Notes under the pieces: generated by a model
Databases searched by the model: none
Told to the model about the DNA's origin: nothing
What the model saw: the letters and a program-made list of their open reading frames with translations, nothing else
Part shown: piece by piece, positions 1 through 8,749 of the stretch
Position numbering within the stretch: the stretch's first letter is position 1
Layout of the letters: each line of letters begins with the position of its first letter
Position numbers and translations under genes: made by a program
Assembly: GCF_017355365.1 (NCBI RefSeq)
Contig: NZ_JADIJR010000014.1
Span: 22,318-86,317, forward strand
Direction of reading: 5' to 3'
DNA from: Microbacterium sp. SD291
Lineage (GTDB): Bacteria > Actinomycetota > Actinomycetes > Actinomycetales > Microbacteriaceae
Length of the DNA stretch: 64,000 bases

Positions 1-182
1 ACAGGAGTGCTCACGGATTGCCTTTCGGAGGGAGTCGGTTCGGACTCCTTCGTCCGGGTACATGGAGTCTAAACACATGCATGTGCATGCATATTCCCGA
101 TGTCATGGGGCGACTTCCGCAGTGGCGGGACGAGACGCGTGTGCGATGACGCGGCCCTGCCGGCGGGGCGAGTGCGCCGCGC
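1..182. other. left-edge segment without a supported gene
   Basis: Contains an alternating ATGCAT-rich stretch at 76-94. On the minus strand an ATG at 63 opens a frame (MYPDEGVRTDSLRKAIREHS...) that runs off the left edge, so it could be the first 21 codons of a gene lying mostly outside the window. It has no good ribosome site and no TANNNT box at the usual distance, so I do not call it a gene. Confidence 0.3.
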
Positions 183-1091
183 TCAGTCCGGGAGGATGAG
201 CGCTGCGGCGTCCGCCAGCGCGCTGCGGACCGCGCGGATCGACGGGGCCGCGGCCGACACGCGCCGGGCGGACGAGAAGATCTCGCGCCGAGGCGCCTCC
301 GGCAGTGGCGTCAGGTCGACCGAGGGCGCGTCGCCCGCCCACACCAGCTCCGGCAGCAGCCCCACGGCGAGCCCGGCCCTGATCAGCCGGATGTGCGTGG
401 TGAGGTCGGCGACCTCGAAGTGCACGTCGGGTTCGAAGCCCGCTGTGCGGCACAGCTGCTCGGCCCAGGCGCGCGATGCCGTGCCCGGCGGCTCCAGCAC
501 CCACGGCTCGTCCCGGGTCGCCCAGAGGGCGGTCGCGGCATCCCGCTCCACTCGCGCACCCGGCCGGCGAGCGGGGGCGATCGCGTCGTGTGTGAGCACC
601 ACCCGGTCGAGGTCGGCGTTGATCGGGCGGGTCCGCCCCGGGTACTGCTCGGCGAGCATGAGATCGAACTCCCGGCTCGCGACGCCGACGAGGCTCGTCT
701 CCGGGTCTCGTTCGGTGACATCTACCCGGAGGGCCGGATGCTGCGCCTGCAGCGCGAGCAGTGCCGGCGGCAGCAGCGCGTGCGCGGCAGTCTGAAACAC
801 CGCGATCCGCACGGTGCCGGTGACCTCGGTGAGCGATTCGGCGACGGCCACCTGTGCGTGCTCGAGCTGGTCGAGGATGCCGATCGCCTCGGCCACGAGC
901 ACGTTCCCCTGGGGGGTGAACTGCACACCCCGGCCGACGCGGCGCAGCAGCGGGACGCCGACGTCGCGCTCGAGTGCGCTGAGCTGCTGGGATACGGTCG
1001 CCTTGCTGTAGGAGAGGGCGTCGGCGACGGCGGAGAGCGTTCCGAGGCGGCTGAGCTCGACCAGCATCCGCAGGCGGTTGACGTCGAGCAT
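183..1091 (-). CDS. LysR-family transcriptional regulator, probable regulator of putA
   Basis: A 302-residue LysR-type regulator. The N-terminal winged helix (about 1-60) has the usual pattern LVELSRLGTLSAVADALSYS followed by VSQQLSALERDVGVPLL, and the periplasmic-binding-like effector domain starts near 90. The ATG at 1091 is chosen over a TTG at 1127 because GGAGAG lies just upstream and the family begins at the MLDVNRLRML helix. It is divergent from putA across 149 bp, the normal arrangement for a LysR protein that controls its neighbour, so proline or pyrroline-5-carboxylate is a plausible effector; this is inference from position only. Confidence 0.85.
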   Translation of the reverse strand: MLDVNRLRMLVELSRLGTLSAVADALSYSKATVSQQLSALERDVGVPLLRRVGRGVQFTPQGNVLVAEAIGILDQLEHAQVAVAESLTEVTGTVRIAVFQTAAHALLPPALLALQAQHPALRVDVTERDPETSLVGVASREFDLMLAEQYPGRTRPINADLDRVVLTHDAIAPARRPGARVERDAATALWATRDEPWVLEPPGTASRAWAEQLCRTAGFEPDVHFEVADLTTHIRLIRAGLAVGLLPELVWAGDAPSVDLTPLPEAPRREIFSSARRVSAAAPSIRAVRSALADAAALILPD

Positions 1092-1162
1092 CCGCTCTCC
1101 AATCGCTGCGGGGAATCGTTCAGTCAAACCGAACAGAAATCATGCAAATCGGTTGATAGACG

Positions 1163-1169
1163 TAGCCTA
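1163..1169. promoter_or_regulatory. overlapping divergent -10 boxes, lysR/putA
   Basis: TAGCCTA reads TAGCCT on the plus strand (towards putA) and TAGGCT on the minus strand (towards lysR). If both are used, the two promoters share the same bases and would exclude each other. The half-palindrome ATCGGTTGAT just upstream (1148-1157) could be part of a LysR site. Confidence 0.4.
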
Positions 1170-1240
1170 CTCGCGGGCCGGACAATGATCGGGACGCACG
1201 CGACCCGGGTGTGCGCCTCCCCCTGGAAGGTTCCCCGCCA

Positions 1241-4200
1241 ATGTCTGTCGTCGACACCACCACTCCGCGCACTGAAGAGGTCGCCGCCCTTGTGCAGCGC
1301 TGGCTCACCGAGAGCGAGACGCACCCCGTCGAGCCGGCCGCCCAGCGCCTCTCCGAGGTCCTCAAAGACCCGAACGGCCTCGCCTTCACCGTCGGATTCG
1401 TCGACGGTGTGATGCGTCCGGAAGACCTCAGCGTCGCCGGCCGCAAGCTCGACGAGCTCTCCGAGATCACCCCGACCCTGCTGCCCGGCTACCTCCGCGC
1501 CGCGATCAAGGCCGGCGGCTTCTGGGCGCCGAAGCTGCCCGGCGTCGTCGTGCCGACCTCGCGCCGCGTGCTGCGCGCGATGGTCGGCCACCTCGTGCTC
1601 GACGCCACTCCCTCCAAGCTCGGCCCGGCGATCGCGAAGCTCCGCAAGAGCGGCAACCGCCTGAACCTCAATCTCCTCGGCGAGGCGGTGCTGGGCGAGC
1701 GCGAGGCCGGGCGGCGCCTGCAGGGCACCTACGACTTCCTCGCCCGTGACGACGTCGACTACGTCTCGATCAAGGTGTCGAGCGTCGTCAGTCAGCTGTC
1801 GATGTGGTCGTTCGACGAGGCCGTCGCCGACGTGGTCGAGAAGCTGACTCCGCTCTACGAGCTCGCCGCGCGCTCGGAGGCCGGCCCTTCGACAGGCTCA
1901 GGGACCCAGAAGTTCATCAACCTCGACATGGAGGAGTACCGCGACCTCGACCTGACCATCGCGGCCTTCACGAAGATCCTCGACCAGCCGCAGCTGAAGA
2001 ACCTCGAAGCCGGCATCGTGCTGCAGACGTACCTGCCGGATGCTCTCGGCGCGATGCAGCACCTGCAGGAGTGGGCGGCGGACCGCCGCGCCAAGGGCGG
2101 AGCGCCGATCAAGGTGCGCGTCGTCAAGGGCGCGAACCTGGCGATGGAGGAGGTCGACTCCAAGATCCACGACTGGCCGCTCGCCACGTACGGCACCAAG
2201 CAGGATGCCGACACGAACTACAAGCGCGTGCTCGACTGGGCGATGACGCCCGAGCGCCTCGACGCGGTGCACATCGGCGTCGCCGGCCACAACCTGTTCG
2301 ACATCGCCTATACCTGGCTGCTCGCCACGGCCCGCAATGTCACAGATGCGGTCGAGTACGAGATGCTCCTCGGCATGGCCACCGGGCAGGCCGAGGCCGT
2401 CCGCAAGGACGTCGGCCGCCTGCTGCTCTACACGCCGGTCGTGAACCCGGCCGAGTTCGACGTCGCGATCGCGTACCTCGTGCGTCGCCTCGAGGAGAAC
2501 GCCAGCTCTGAGAACTTCATGTCCGCGGTGTTCGAGCTCGCCTCGAACCCCGAGCTGCTCAAGCGCGAGCGCCAGCGCTTCGAGCGCTCGCTCGCCGCCC
2601 TCGAGGCCGACCGTTCCGTGCCGGCATCCAACCGCGTGCAGAACCGCGAGGCGGAGCCTGCGCACACCGTGACGACCGGCTTCGAGAACCAGCCCGACAC
2701 CGATCCGGCGATCGCCGCCAACCGCACCTGGGGCCGGGAGATCCTGCGCCGGTCCGTGTCGACGAAGCTCGGGACGGATGCCATCGCCTCCGCCCGCATC
2801 GAGACCGCTGACGAGCTCGACCGGGTGTTCGCCGCAGCGACGGCCGCCGCCGCGAAATGGGCGGCGCTTCCCGCCTCCGACCGCGCCGCCGTGCTGCACC
2901 GCGCGGGCGACGAGCTCGCCGCCCGCCGCGGCCAGCTGATGGAGATCATGGCGCACGAGGCCGGCAAGACCCTCGCCGAGGCGGACCCCGAGGTCAGCGA
3001 GGCGATCGACTTCGCGCACTACTACGCCGAGCGCGCCCTCGAGCTCGAGCAGATCCCGGGTGCAGAGTTCGTGCCGTCGAAGGTCACCGTGGTGACCCCG
3101 CCGTGGAACTTCCCGGTCGCGATCCCCGCCGGCGGCGTGCTCGCCGGTCTCGCCTCGGGCTCCGGCGTGATCATCAAGCCGGCCAAGCTCACCCAGCGCT
3201 GCGGTGCCGTCATGGTCGAGGCGCTGTGGGCGGCCGGCGTGCCGCGCGACCTGCTCGCGCTGGTCGATCTCGCGAGCCGCGACCTCGGCACGCAGCTCGT
3301 CGCGAGCCCGTCGGTCGACCGCGTGATCCTCACCGGCGCCTACGAGACGGCCCAGCTGTTCCGCTCGTTCCGCCCCGACCTGCCGCTGCTCGCCGAGACC
3401 AGCGGCAAGAACGCGATCATCGTGACGCCGTCTGCCGACCTCGACCTCGCCGCCGCCGACGTCGCCCGCAGCGCCTTCGGGCACGCCGGCCAGAAGTGCT
3501 CGGCCGCGTCGCTCGCCATCCTGGTCGGCTCGGTCGGCGAGTCGAAGAGGTTCGAGCGCCAGCTGGTCGACGCCGTGCGGTCGATGCGCGTCGGCCTTCC
3601 GCGGGACCCGGCCACCCAGATGGGGCCGATCATCGAGCCGGCCTCCGGCAAGCTCCTCAAGGCGCTGACCACGCTGGACAAGGGCGAGCGCTGGCTGGTC
3701 GAGCCCCGCAGGCTCGACGACGAGGGCCGGCAGTGGACGCCCGGCGTCAAGACCGGCGTGCGCGCGGGATCGACCACGCACCTCACCGAGTTCTTCGGGC
3801 CTGTGCTCGGCATCATGCGCGCGACGGATCTCGACGAGGCGATCCGCCTGCAGAACGCGGTCGACTACGGACTCACCGCAGGCCTGCACTCGCTCGACTC
3901 GAACGAGGTCGCCGACTGGCTCGACCGGGTCGAGGCCGGCAACCTCTACGTGAACCGTGGCATCACCGGCGCGATCGTGCAGCGCCAGCCGTTCGGCGGC
4001 TGGAAGCGCTCCGCAGTGGGCGCGGGCGCCAAGGCCGGCGGCCCGAACTACCTGTTCGGCCTGGGCGAGTGGACCCCCGCCGAACTCCCCGCTGCCGCCC
4101 CCGGCGCCGCGATCGCACCGGCGGTCGACGCGCTGCTGAAGGCGGCCGGCCACGACCTCGACGCGGCAGAGCGCGAGTGGCTGAACCGCGCGGCGGCATC

Positions 4201-4699
4201 AGACGAGCGCGCCTGGATCGACGAGTTCGGCGCGGCGACCGACAGGTCGGGTCTCGGCGTCGAGCGCAACGTGTTCCGCTACCGCCCGGTCGCGGTCGAC
4301 GTGCGCATCGCCGAGCAGGCTCCTCTGGTCGACGGCATCCGCGTTCTGGCCGCGGCGCTGCGCAGCGGCAGCCCGTTCACGGTGTCGGCTCCGGCCCTGC
4401 CTTCGGTCGTGAAGAAGGCGCTGCGTGCGACCGGCGTGACCGTCAAGCACGAGAAGGATGCCGCCTGGCTCAAGCGCTTCGCGAAGGCCGACCGTGACTG
4501 GCAGCGGGTCCGTATGGTCGGCGGCGACGTCTCGGCGCTGTTCGCGGCGCTCGACGGCTCGCCGGACGTCGCCGTGTGGTCGCACGCGGTCACCGGCGCC
4601 GGCCGGGTCGAGATGCTGCCGTTCCTGCACGAGCAGGCCGTGTCGATCACGAACCACCGGTTCGGCAACCCGACGACTCTCGCCGACGGCGTGATCTGA
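1241..4699 (+). CDS. putA: bifunctional proline dehydrogenase / L-glutamate gamma-semialdehyde dehydrogenase PutA
   Basis: An 1152-residue PutA that oxidises proline to pyrroline-5-carboxylate with FAD, then to glutamate with NAD+. The proline dehydrogenase barrel covers about 130-450 and ends with the substrate-binding arginine pair R415-R416 (LVRRLEENASSENF). The aldehyde dehydrogenase covers about 480-950 with TPPWNFPVAIPAGG near 617, general base E719 (LLAETSGKNA), nucleophile C753 (GHAGQKCSA) and RQPFGGWK near 914; about 200 further residues follow. ATG 1241 follows GGAAGG; a GTG at 1211 lacks a site. Residues 215-223 (GPSTGSGTQ) are encoded by a copy of the dispersed repeat inserted in frame in the dehydrogenase barrel. 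Confidence 0.95.
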   Translation: MSVVDTTTPRTEEVAALVQRWLTESETHPVEPAAQRLSEVLKDPNGLAFTVGFVDGVMRPEDLSVAGRKLDELSEITPTLLPGYLRAAIKAGGFWAPKLPGVVVPTSRRVLRAMVGHLVLDATPSKLGPAIAKLRKSGNRLNLNLLGEAVLGEREAGRRLQGTYDFLARDDVDYVSIKVSSVVSQLSMWSFDEAVADVVEKLTPLYELAARSEAGPSTGSGTQKFINLDMEEYRDLDLTIAAFTKILDQPQLKNLEAGIVLQTYLPDALGAMQHLQEWAADRRAKGGAPIKVRVVKGANLAMEEVDSKIHDWPLATYGTKQDADTNYKRVLDWAMTPERLDAVHIGVAGHNLFDIAYTWLLATARNVTDAVEYEMLLGMATGQAEAVRKDVGRLLLYTPVVNPAEFDVAIAYLVRRLEENASSENFMSAVFELASNPELLKRERQRFERSLAALEADRSVPASNRVQNREAEPAHTVTTGFENQPDTDPAIAANRTWGREILRRSVSTKLGTDAIASARIETADELDRVFAAATAAAAKWAALPASDRAAVLHRAGDELAARRGQLMEIMAHEAGKTLAEADPEVSEAIDFAHYYAERALELEQIPGAEFVPSKVTVVTPPWNFPVAIPAGGVLAGLASGSGVIIKPAKLTQRCGAVMVEALWAAGVPRDLLALVDLASRDLGTQLVASPSVDRVILTGAYETAQLFRSFRPDLPLLAETSGKNAIIVTPSADLDLAAADVARSAFGHAGQKCSAASLAILVGSVGESKRFERQLVDAVRSMRVGLPRDPATQMGPIIEPASGKLLKALTTLDKGERWLVEPRRLDDEGRQWTPGVKTGVRAGSTTHLTEFFGPVLGIMRATDLDEAIRLQNAVDYGLTAGLHSLDSNEVADWLDRVEAGNLYVNRGITGAIVQRQPFGGWKRSAVGAGAKAGGPNYLFGLGEWTPAELPAAAPGAAIAPAVDALLKAAGHDLDAAEREWLNRAAASDERAWIDEFGAATDRSGLGVERNVFRYRPVAVDVRIAEQAPLVDGIRVLAAALRSGSPFTVSAPALPSVVKKALRATGVTVKHEKDAAWLKRFAKADRDWQRVRMVGGDVSALFAALDGSPDVAVWSHAVTGAGRVEMLPFLHEQAVSITNHRFGNPTTLADGVI
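1883..1909 (+). repeat. dispersed element, copy 1 (inside putA)
   Basis: Carries the core CCCTTCGACAGGCTCAGGGA plus CCCAG. It sits in frame in putA and is read as GPSTGSGTQ between ARSEA and KFINLDMEEY. Confidence 0.8.
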
Positions 4700-4708
4700 G
4701 TGGCGCCC

Positions 4709-4738
4709 GATCGCCCCGATCGACTGATCGGGGCGATC
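4709..4738. terminator. bidirectional hairpin between putA and the ABC permease
   Basis: A perfect 13-bp stem, GATCGCCCCGATC (4709-4721) with GATCGGGGCGATC (4726-4738), and a 4-nt loop. It lies 10 bp after the putA stop and overlaps the stop codon of the convergent permease gene. There is no U-tract, as is usual in high-GC actinobacteria. Confidence 0.75.
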
Positions 4739-5822
4739 AGCCGCGCAGCGCCTCCGCGAGCTTCACCCTGCTGCCCATCCGCAGCAGCGAGTTCTCGTAG
4801 ATCTTCGCGCCGAGCATGATGGCGGCGACGCAGCTGGCGAGCAGGATCACGAGCGAGACCAGCGGCTCCCACCACTGCGCCTCGCCGACGAACAGCCGCA
4901 TCGGCATCCCGACCGGCGCCGAGAACGGCACATACGACATGATCGTCAGCACGAGCGGGTTGTCGTTGAAGAAGATGACCAGGAAGTACGGGGCCATCAC
5001 GAGCATCGTGATCGGCATGGTGGTCGAGCCGACGTCCTCCATGCGCGACACCATGGATGCCGCGGCGGCGAACAGCGCCGCGAGCAGGATGAACCCGAAC
5101 AGGAAGAACACCGCGAACCAGATGATCGGCGCGCCCAGGCTCGCGAGCACCTCGCGCTGACCGGTCACGATCAGCCCGACTGTCGCGATCGCCGCGAGGG
5201 CGAGGATCTGTGCCATCGCCAGGATCGTGTTGCCGATGACCTTGCCGGCGAGCAGCGCTCTCGCCGGGATCGCGGAGAGCAGCACCTCGACCACGCGGGT
5301 CTGCTTCTCCTCGACCACGCTCTGCGCGATCGTGCCGCCGAACGTCGACGCGGCCATCAGGAACACGATGCCGAACCCGATGGCGATGAAGTACCGCATG
5401 AGGGGGTCGGCGGTCGCGGGCTGCAGGATCTCGACCTCCGGCGTCTCGGCGAGCCCCATCACGATCGAGGTCGGCGCGTCCTCCAGGGCGACGACCGCGT
5501 AGCCGAGGTCGCTGCCGTCCGGCAGCACCGCGGCCTCGACGTCTTCCGAGCGCAGCAGTGCCTCGGCCTCGCCGCGGTCGGCGACCTCCGTGACCTCCAC
5601 GTTCGGCAGTCCTGACACGAGGGATGCCGTCTCCGCGGTCGCGGCCACCTGCGTCGCTTCGGGGTTCTGGCTCGTGAAGCCGCCGATCAGGATGCCGGCG
5701 AGCGCGATGAGCAGCAGGATGCCGGTCGAGATCAGGAAGGCCTTGCTGCGAAGCTTCGACGCGATCTCACGCTCGGCGACGAGCCAGACCATCTGGGTCC
5801 CTGAGCTGGTCGAAGGGCTCAC
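4737..5822 (-). CDS. ABC-2 type export permease (NatB-like)
   Basis: A 361-residue membrane subunit of an ABC exporter. One N-terminal membrane segment (about residues 27-50) is followed by a large extracytoplasmic domain and at least five membrane segments in the C-terminal half, the NatB/YhaP layout. The GTG at 5822 is chosen because AAGGAGGT (5829-5836) stands 6 nt upstream and the GTG overlaps the ATPase stop codon (GTGA). The next ATG (5792) has no ribosome site. This means the first ten residues, VSPSTSSGTQ, come from a copy of the dispersed repeat, so the repeat has replaced or extended the original N-terminus. Substrate is unknown; the family includes Na+ and drug exporters. Confidence 0.85.
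   Translation of the reverse strand: MSPSTSSGTQMVWLVAEREIASKLRSKAFLISTGILLLIALAGILIGGFTSQNPEATQVAATAETASLVSGLPNVEVTEVADRGEAEALLRSEDVEAAVLPDGSDLGYAVVALEDAPTSIVMGLAETPEVEILQPATADPLMRYFIAIGFGIVFLMAASTFGGTIAQSVVEEKQTRVVEVLLSAIPARALLAGKVIGNTILAMAQILALAAIATVGLIVTGQREVLASLGAPIIWFAVFFLFGFILLAALFAAAASMVSRMEDVGSTTMPITMLVMAPYFLVIFFNDNPLVLTIMSYVPFSAPVGMPMRLFVGEAQWWEPLVSLVILLASCVAAIMLGAKIYENSLLRMGSRVKLAEALRG
5793..5819 (-). repeat. dispersed element, copy 2 (start of ABC permease)
   Basis: On the minus strand it reads AGCCCTTCGACCAGCTCAGG followed by GACCCAG and is translated as SPSTSSGTQ right after the GTG start of the permease. Confidence 0.8.
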
Positions 5823-6715
5823 TGGATGACCTCCTTGAAGATCTGGGCGAGGGACGGATGCTTGGGCGCGAAGCTCGCGACGTCGCCGCGCTCGACGGCG
5901 GTGCGGAGCACGCGCTGGGCGGTGTCGGGCCCGTCGGCGTCGAACAGGGCGTAGCCGCCCTCGAAGTCGAGGACGGTGATGCCGGGCTCTGCGCGCAGCC
6001 ACCCCGCGTCGCCCGCCGAGACGAGTTCGTAGCGATCGCTCGCGTACTCGGCGCGGAGTCCCTCGCGGGAGCCGGCGGCGCGGATCGTGCCGCCGGCGAG
6101 GATCACGAGGTCGTCGCAGAGGCGTTCGACCACGTCGAGCTGGTGCGAGGAGAACAGGATCGCCGCGCCCTTCGCGGCGCTGGCCTGCAGGACGCCGGCG
6201 ACCACGTCGACCGCGAGCGGGTCGAGTCCGGAGAACGGCTCGTCGAGGATCAGCATCTCGGGGTCGTGCACGAGGGCCGCGGCGATCTGCGCGCGCTGCT
6301 GGTTGCCCAGCGAGAGCGACTCGATCGTGTCGTTCAGTCGCTCCTCGAGCCCGAGCTCGCTGAGGAGCGCGGTGGCGCGGGCCGCGGCATCCGCCTTGCT
6401 GAAGCCGTGCAGGCGGGCGAGGTAGACGATCTGCTCGAGGACCTTCATCTTCGGGTACAGGCCGCGCTCCTCCGGCATGTAGCCGAACCGGCGGCGGTCC
6501 TCCGTCGTGATCGGCGTCCCGCCGAGCTCGACCGAGCCTCCGTCGGAGGAGAGCAGACCGAGCACGATGCGCATGGTCGTGGTCTTGCCTGCTCCGTTGC
6601 CGCCGACGAAGCCGGTGAGGCGCCCGGGGGACACCCGGAACGAGACGTCGTCGAGCACCAGCCGCGAGCCGTAGCTCTTGGTGATGCCGGTGAGTTGCAG
6701 CTCTCCTGTGGTCAT
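5819..6715 (-). CDS. ABC exporter ATPase (NatA-like)
   Basis: A 298-residue nucleotide-binding subunit working with the permease at 4737-5822. Walker A is GGNGAGKTTT (about 38-47), the signature is LSLGNQQRAQ, Walker B is LILDEPFSGLD, and a C-terminal extension of about 80 residues (DUF4162 type) follows, as in NatA and multidrug exporters. The ATG at 6715 lies 6 nt behind a TAGCGT box. Its stop overlaps the permease start by 4 bp, so the two are translationally coupled. Confidence 0.92.
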   Translation of the reverse strand: MTTGELQLTGITKSYGSRLVLDDVSFRVSPGRLTGFVGGNGAGKTTTMRIVLGLLSSDGGSVELGGTPITTEDRRRFGYMPEERGLYPKMKVLEQIVYLARLHGFSKADAAARATALLSELGLEERLNDTIESLSLGNQQRAQIAAALVHDPEMLILDEPFSGLDPLAVDVVAGVLQASAAKGAAILFSSHQLDVVERLCDDLVILAGGTIRAAGSREGLRAEYASDRYELVSAGDAGWLRAEPGITVLDFEGGYALFDADGPDTAQRVLRTAVERGDVASFAPKHPSLAQIFKEVIQ

Positions 6716-6721
6716 GCCTTC

Positions 6722-6727
6722 ACGCTA
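6722..6727 (-). promoter_or_regulatory. -10 box TAGCGT for the ABC exporter operon
   Basis: Ends 6 nt before the ATG at 6715, which fits a leaderless transcript. Confidence 0.5.
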
Positions 6728-6806
6728 CGGATGCGGCGGGTGCACGGCATCCCCCCTGCGGCGGATCGCGACGGCTCCCCCCGTGGGCGGACCCGCTCAG
6801 CGCCGC

Positions 6807-8003
6807 TCAGCGCCGCCCGGCGTGCAGCACGGTGCGGACGACGAGACCGGCCACGAGAGCCCAGAACGCGGCGCTGACGCCGAGGACGGCGATGCCGGAT
6901 GCCGCGATCAGGAAGGTCACGACGGCGGGGAGCCGCTCGCCGGGGTCGTCGATCGCCTGCTGCACGGAGGAGCCGAACGCGGCGAACAGTGCGAGGCCGG
7001 CGACGGCCGGGATCACGGACGCGGGGGCGAGGACGACGAGCGCGGCGAACGCGGCGGAGAAGCCGCCGAGCACGAGGTACGACACCCCGGTCGAGACTCC
7101 GGCGACCCAGCGGCGCTTCGGATCGGGGTCGGCGTCGGGCGCGGCCGCGAGTGCGGCGCTGATCGCGGCGAGGTTGATCGCGTGCCCGCCGGCCGTCGCG
7201 CCGACGGCGGTGCCGATGCCGGTCACCAGCATCGCCGGCCGCCACGGCACCTCGTAGCCGAAGCTGCGCATGATCGCGATACCAGGCACGTTCTGCGACG
7301 CCATCGTGACGATGAACAGCGGCAGCGCGATGCCGACGGCCGCGCCGATCGTGAACGTGGGGGCGGTCAGCTCGACCTTCGGCAACAGGGACGCCGGATC
7401 GAACGGGGCGCCCTCGGTGAACAGGGAGGCGGCGATCACCACGGTCGCCGCGACGAACGCCAGCGGCACCGCCCAGCGAGGCGCGAGCCGCGCGAACACC
7501 AGCCAGGTCAGCACGACGGGCACGACACCCCACGGGTTGGCGACGAGCCCGGTGATCGGTGCGAGGCAGAGCGGCAGCAGGACCCCGGCGAGCATCGCCT
7601 GCGCGATCGAGGGAGGGATGCGGGCGATCAGCGTGCCGAGCGCGGGCCACAGAGCCGTGAGCAGGATCAGCGCGGCGGTGAGGAGGAAGGCGCCCACCGC
7701 GGCCGGCCAGTCGCTGTCTCCCGCTGCGCTGGCGGCGCCGTCGACGATGCCGGTCGCCGCGAGCAGCGCCGCTCCGGGGGTCGACCACGCGACCGTGATC
7801 GGCATCCGATATCGCCACGCGAGGACGATGCAGGCGAGTCCCATCGTGATGCTGACCGCGAGCAGGCCGCTCGCCGCCTGCGCAGGTGTGGCCCCGACGG
7901 CGGTGAGCCCGGTGAGCACGACCGCGAAGGCGCTCGTGAATCCGACCAGCGCCGTGACGACGCCCGCCATGATCGGGCGGGACAGTGGTGCGGCCTCTGG
8001 CAT
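6807..8003 (-). CDS. BenE-family benzoate/H+ symporter-like transporter
   Basis: A 398-residue polytopic protein, about 12 membrane segments, of the BenE family. Family signatures are seen at the N-terminus (RPIMAGVVTALVGFTSAFAV) and in the segment MPITVAWSTPGAALLAATG, and again in GHAINLAAISAALAA. BenE proteins import benzoate with protons, but no aromatic degradation genes are nearby, so the substrate here may differ. It appears to be transcribed alone: the next gene upstream starts from its own site. Confidence 0.85.
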   Translation of the reverse strand: MPEAAPLSRPIMAGVVTALVGFTSAFAVVLTGLTAVGATPAQAASGLLAVSITMGLACIVLAWRYRMPITVAWSTPGAALLAATGIVDGAASAAGDSDWPAAVGAFLLTAALILLTALWPALGTLIARIPPSIAQAMLAGVLLPLCLAPITGLVANPWGVVPVVLTWLVFARLAPRWAVPLAFVAATVVIAASLFTEGAPFDPASLLPKVELTAPTFTIGAAVGIALPLFIVTMASQNVPGIAIMRSFGYEVPWRPAMLVTGIGTAVGATAGGHAINLAAISAALAAAPDADPDPKRRWVAGVSTGVSYLVLGGFSAAFAALVVLAPASVIPAVAGLALFAAFGSSVQQAIDDPGERLPAVVTFLIAASGIAVLGVSAAFWALVAGLVVRTVLHAGRR

Positions 8004-8010
8004 GCTTCCG

Positions 8011-8016
8011 AGGCTA
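8011..8016 (-). promoter_or_regulatory. -10 box TAGCCT for the BenE-like gene
   Basis: Ends 7 nt before the ATG at 8003; leaderless arrangement. It lies in the 17-bp gap behind the response regulator stop, so the transporter need not depend on readthrough. Confidence 0.45.
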
Positions 8017-8020
8017 GCGG

Positions 8021-8749
8021 TCAGCTTCGGGCGAGGCCCATCCGGTGCGCGATCACGACCGCCTGCACCCGGTCGCGCGCGCCGAGCTTCTGCAGGATCC
8101 GCGAGACATGGGTCTTCACCGTGGCCTCGCCGATGAAGAGGGCGCTCGCGATCTCGGCGTTGCTGCGGGCGTCGGAGAGGAGCTCGAGCACCTCGGCCTC
8201 GCGGTCGGTGAGCGGCTCCGCGAGTGTTCCGGTCGCAGTTCGCGACAGTGCCGCCGGGGTCGCACCGGCAGGAACTGCGACCGGAGCGGCGGTTGCGGCA
8301 GGCGCAGGGGTGGATGCCGCGGCGAACCGCGCCAGCACGCGCCGGGTGACCTCGGGCGCGAGCATCCCGTCACCTGCCGCGAGTGCCCGGACGGCGGCGA
8401 TGAGGTCATCGGCGCCGGCGTTCTTCAGCAGGAAGCCGCTCGCCCCGGCATCCAGCGCCTGGTGCAGGTAGTCGTCGCGATCGAACGTCGTGATGATCGC
8501 GATGGCCGCCTCGATCGACGGGTCGGCCACGATGAGCCTGGTCGCCTCGATGCCGTCCATGTCGGGCATCTGCACGTCCATCGTGATGACGTCGGGGCGG
8601 AGGGCGGATGCCATCGCCACGGCATCCGCGCCGGTGGCCGCCTCGCCGACCACCGTGATGTCGGGCTGGGTGCTGAGGATCGTGCGGAAGCCGGCGCGAA
8701 GCATCGCGTGGTCGTCGACGAGGAGCACCCGGATCTGTCCGACGGTCAT
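8021..8749 (-). CDS. NarL/LuxR-family response regulator
   Basis: A 242-residue regulator. The receiver domain has acidic residues D12-D13, phosphoacceptor D58 (ITMDVQMPDMDG) and K109 in FLLKNAG; the LuxR-type helix-turn-helix at the C-terminus reads LTDREAEVLELL...SNAEIASALFIGEATVKTHVSRILQKLG. Between them is an unusually long linker of about 30 residues made almost only of Ala, Pro, Thr and Val (about 150-180). Its ATG overlaps the stop of the kinase gene by 4 bp, so kinase and regulator form one operon. The target is not visible; the BenE gene directly downstream is a possible one. Confidence 0.92.
   Translation of the reverse strand: MTVGQIRVLLVDDHAMLRAGFRTILSTQPDITVVGEAATGADAVAMASALRPDVITMDVQMPDMDGIEATRLIVADPSIEAAIAIITTFDRDDYLHQALDAGASGFLLKNAGADDLIAAVRALAAGDGMLAPEVTRRVLARFAAASTPAPAATAAPVAVPAGATPAALSRTATGTLAEPLTDREAEVLELLSDARSNAEIASALFIGEATVKTHVSRILQKLGARDRVQAVVIAHRMGLARS

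Noticed and set aside
1..63. possible first 21 codons of a minus-strand gene leaving the window
   Set aside because: Too short to judge; no ribosome site or properly spaced -10 box.
1211..1240. upstream GTG start for putA adding ten residues
   Set aside because: No ribosome site and no conserved sequence; GGAAGG points to ATG 1241.
1898..4153. 751-codon open frame antisense to putA
   Set aside because: Third-position GC forces open frames opposite real genes here; the translation is low-complexity Arg/Gly/His/Asp-rich without any domain, while putA is unmistakable.
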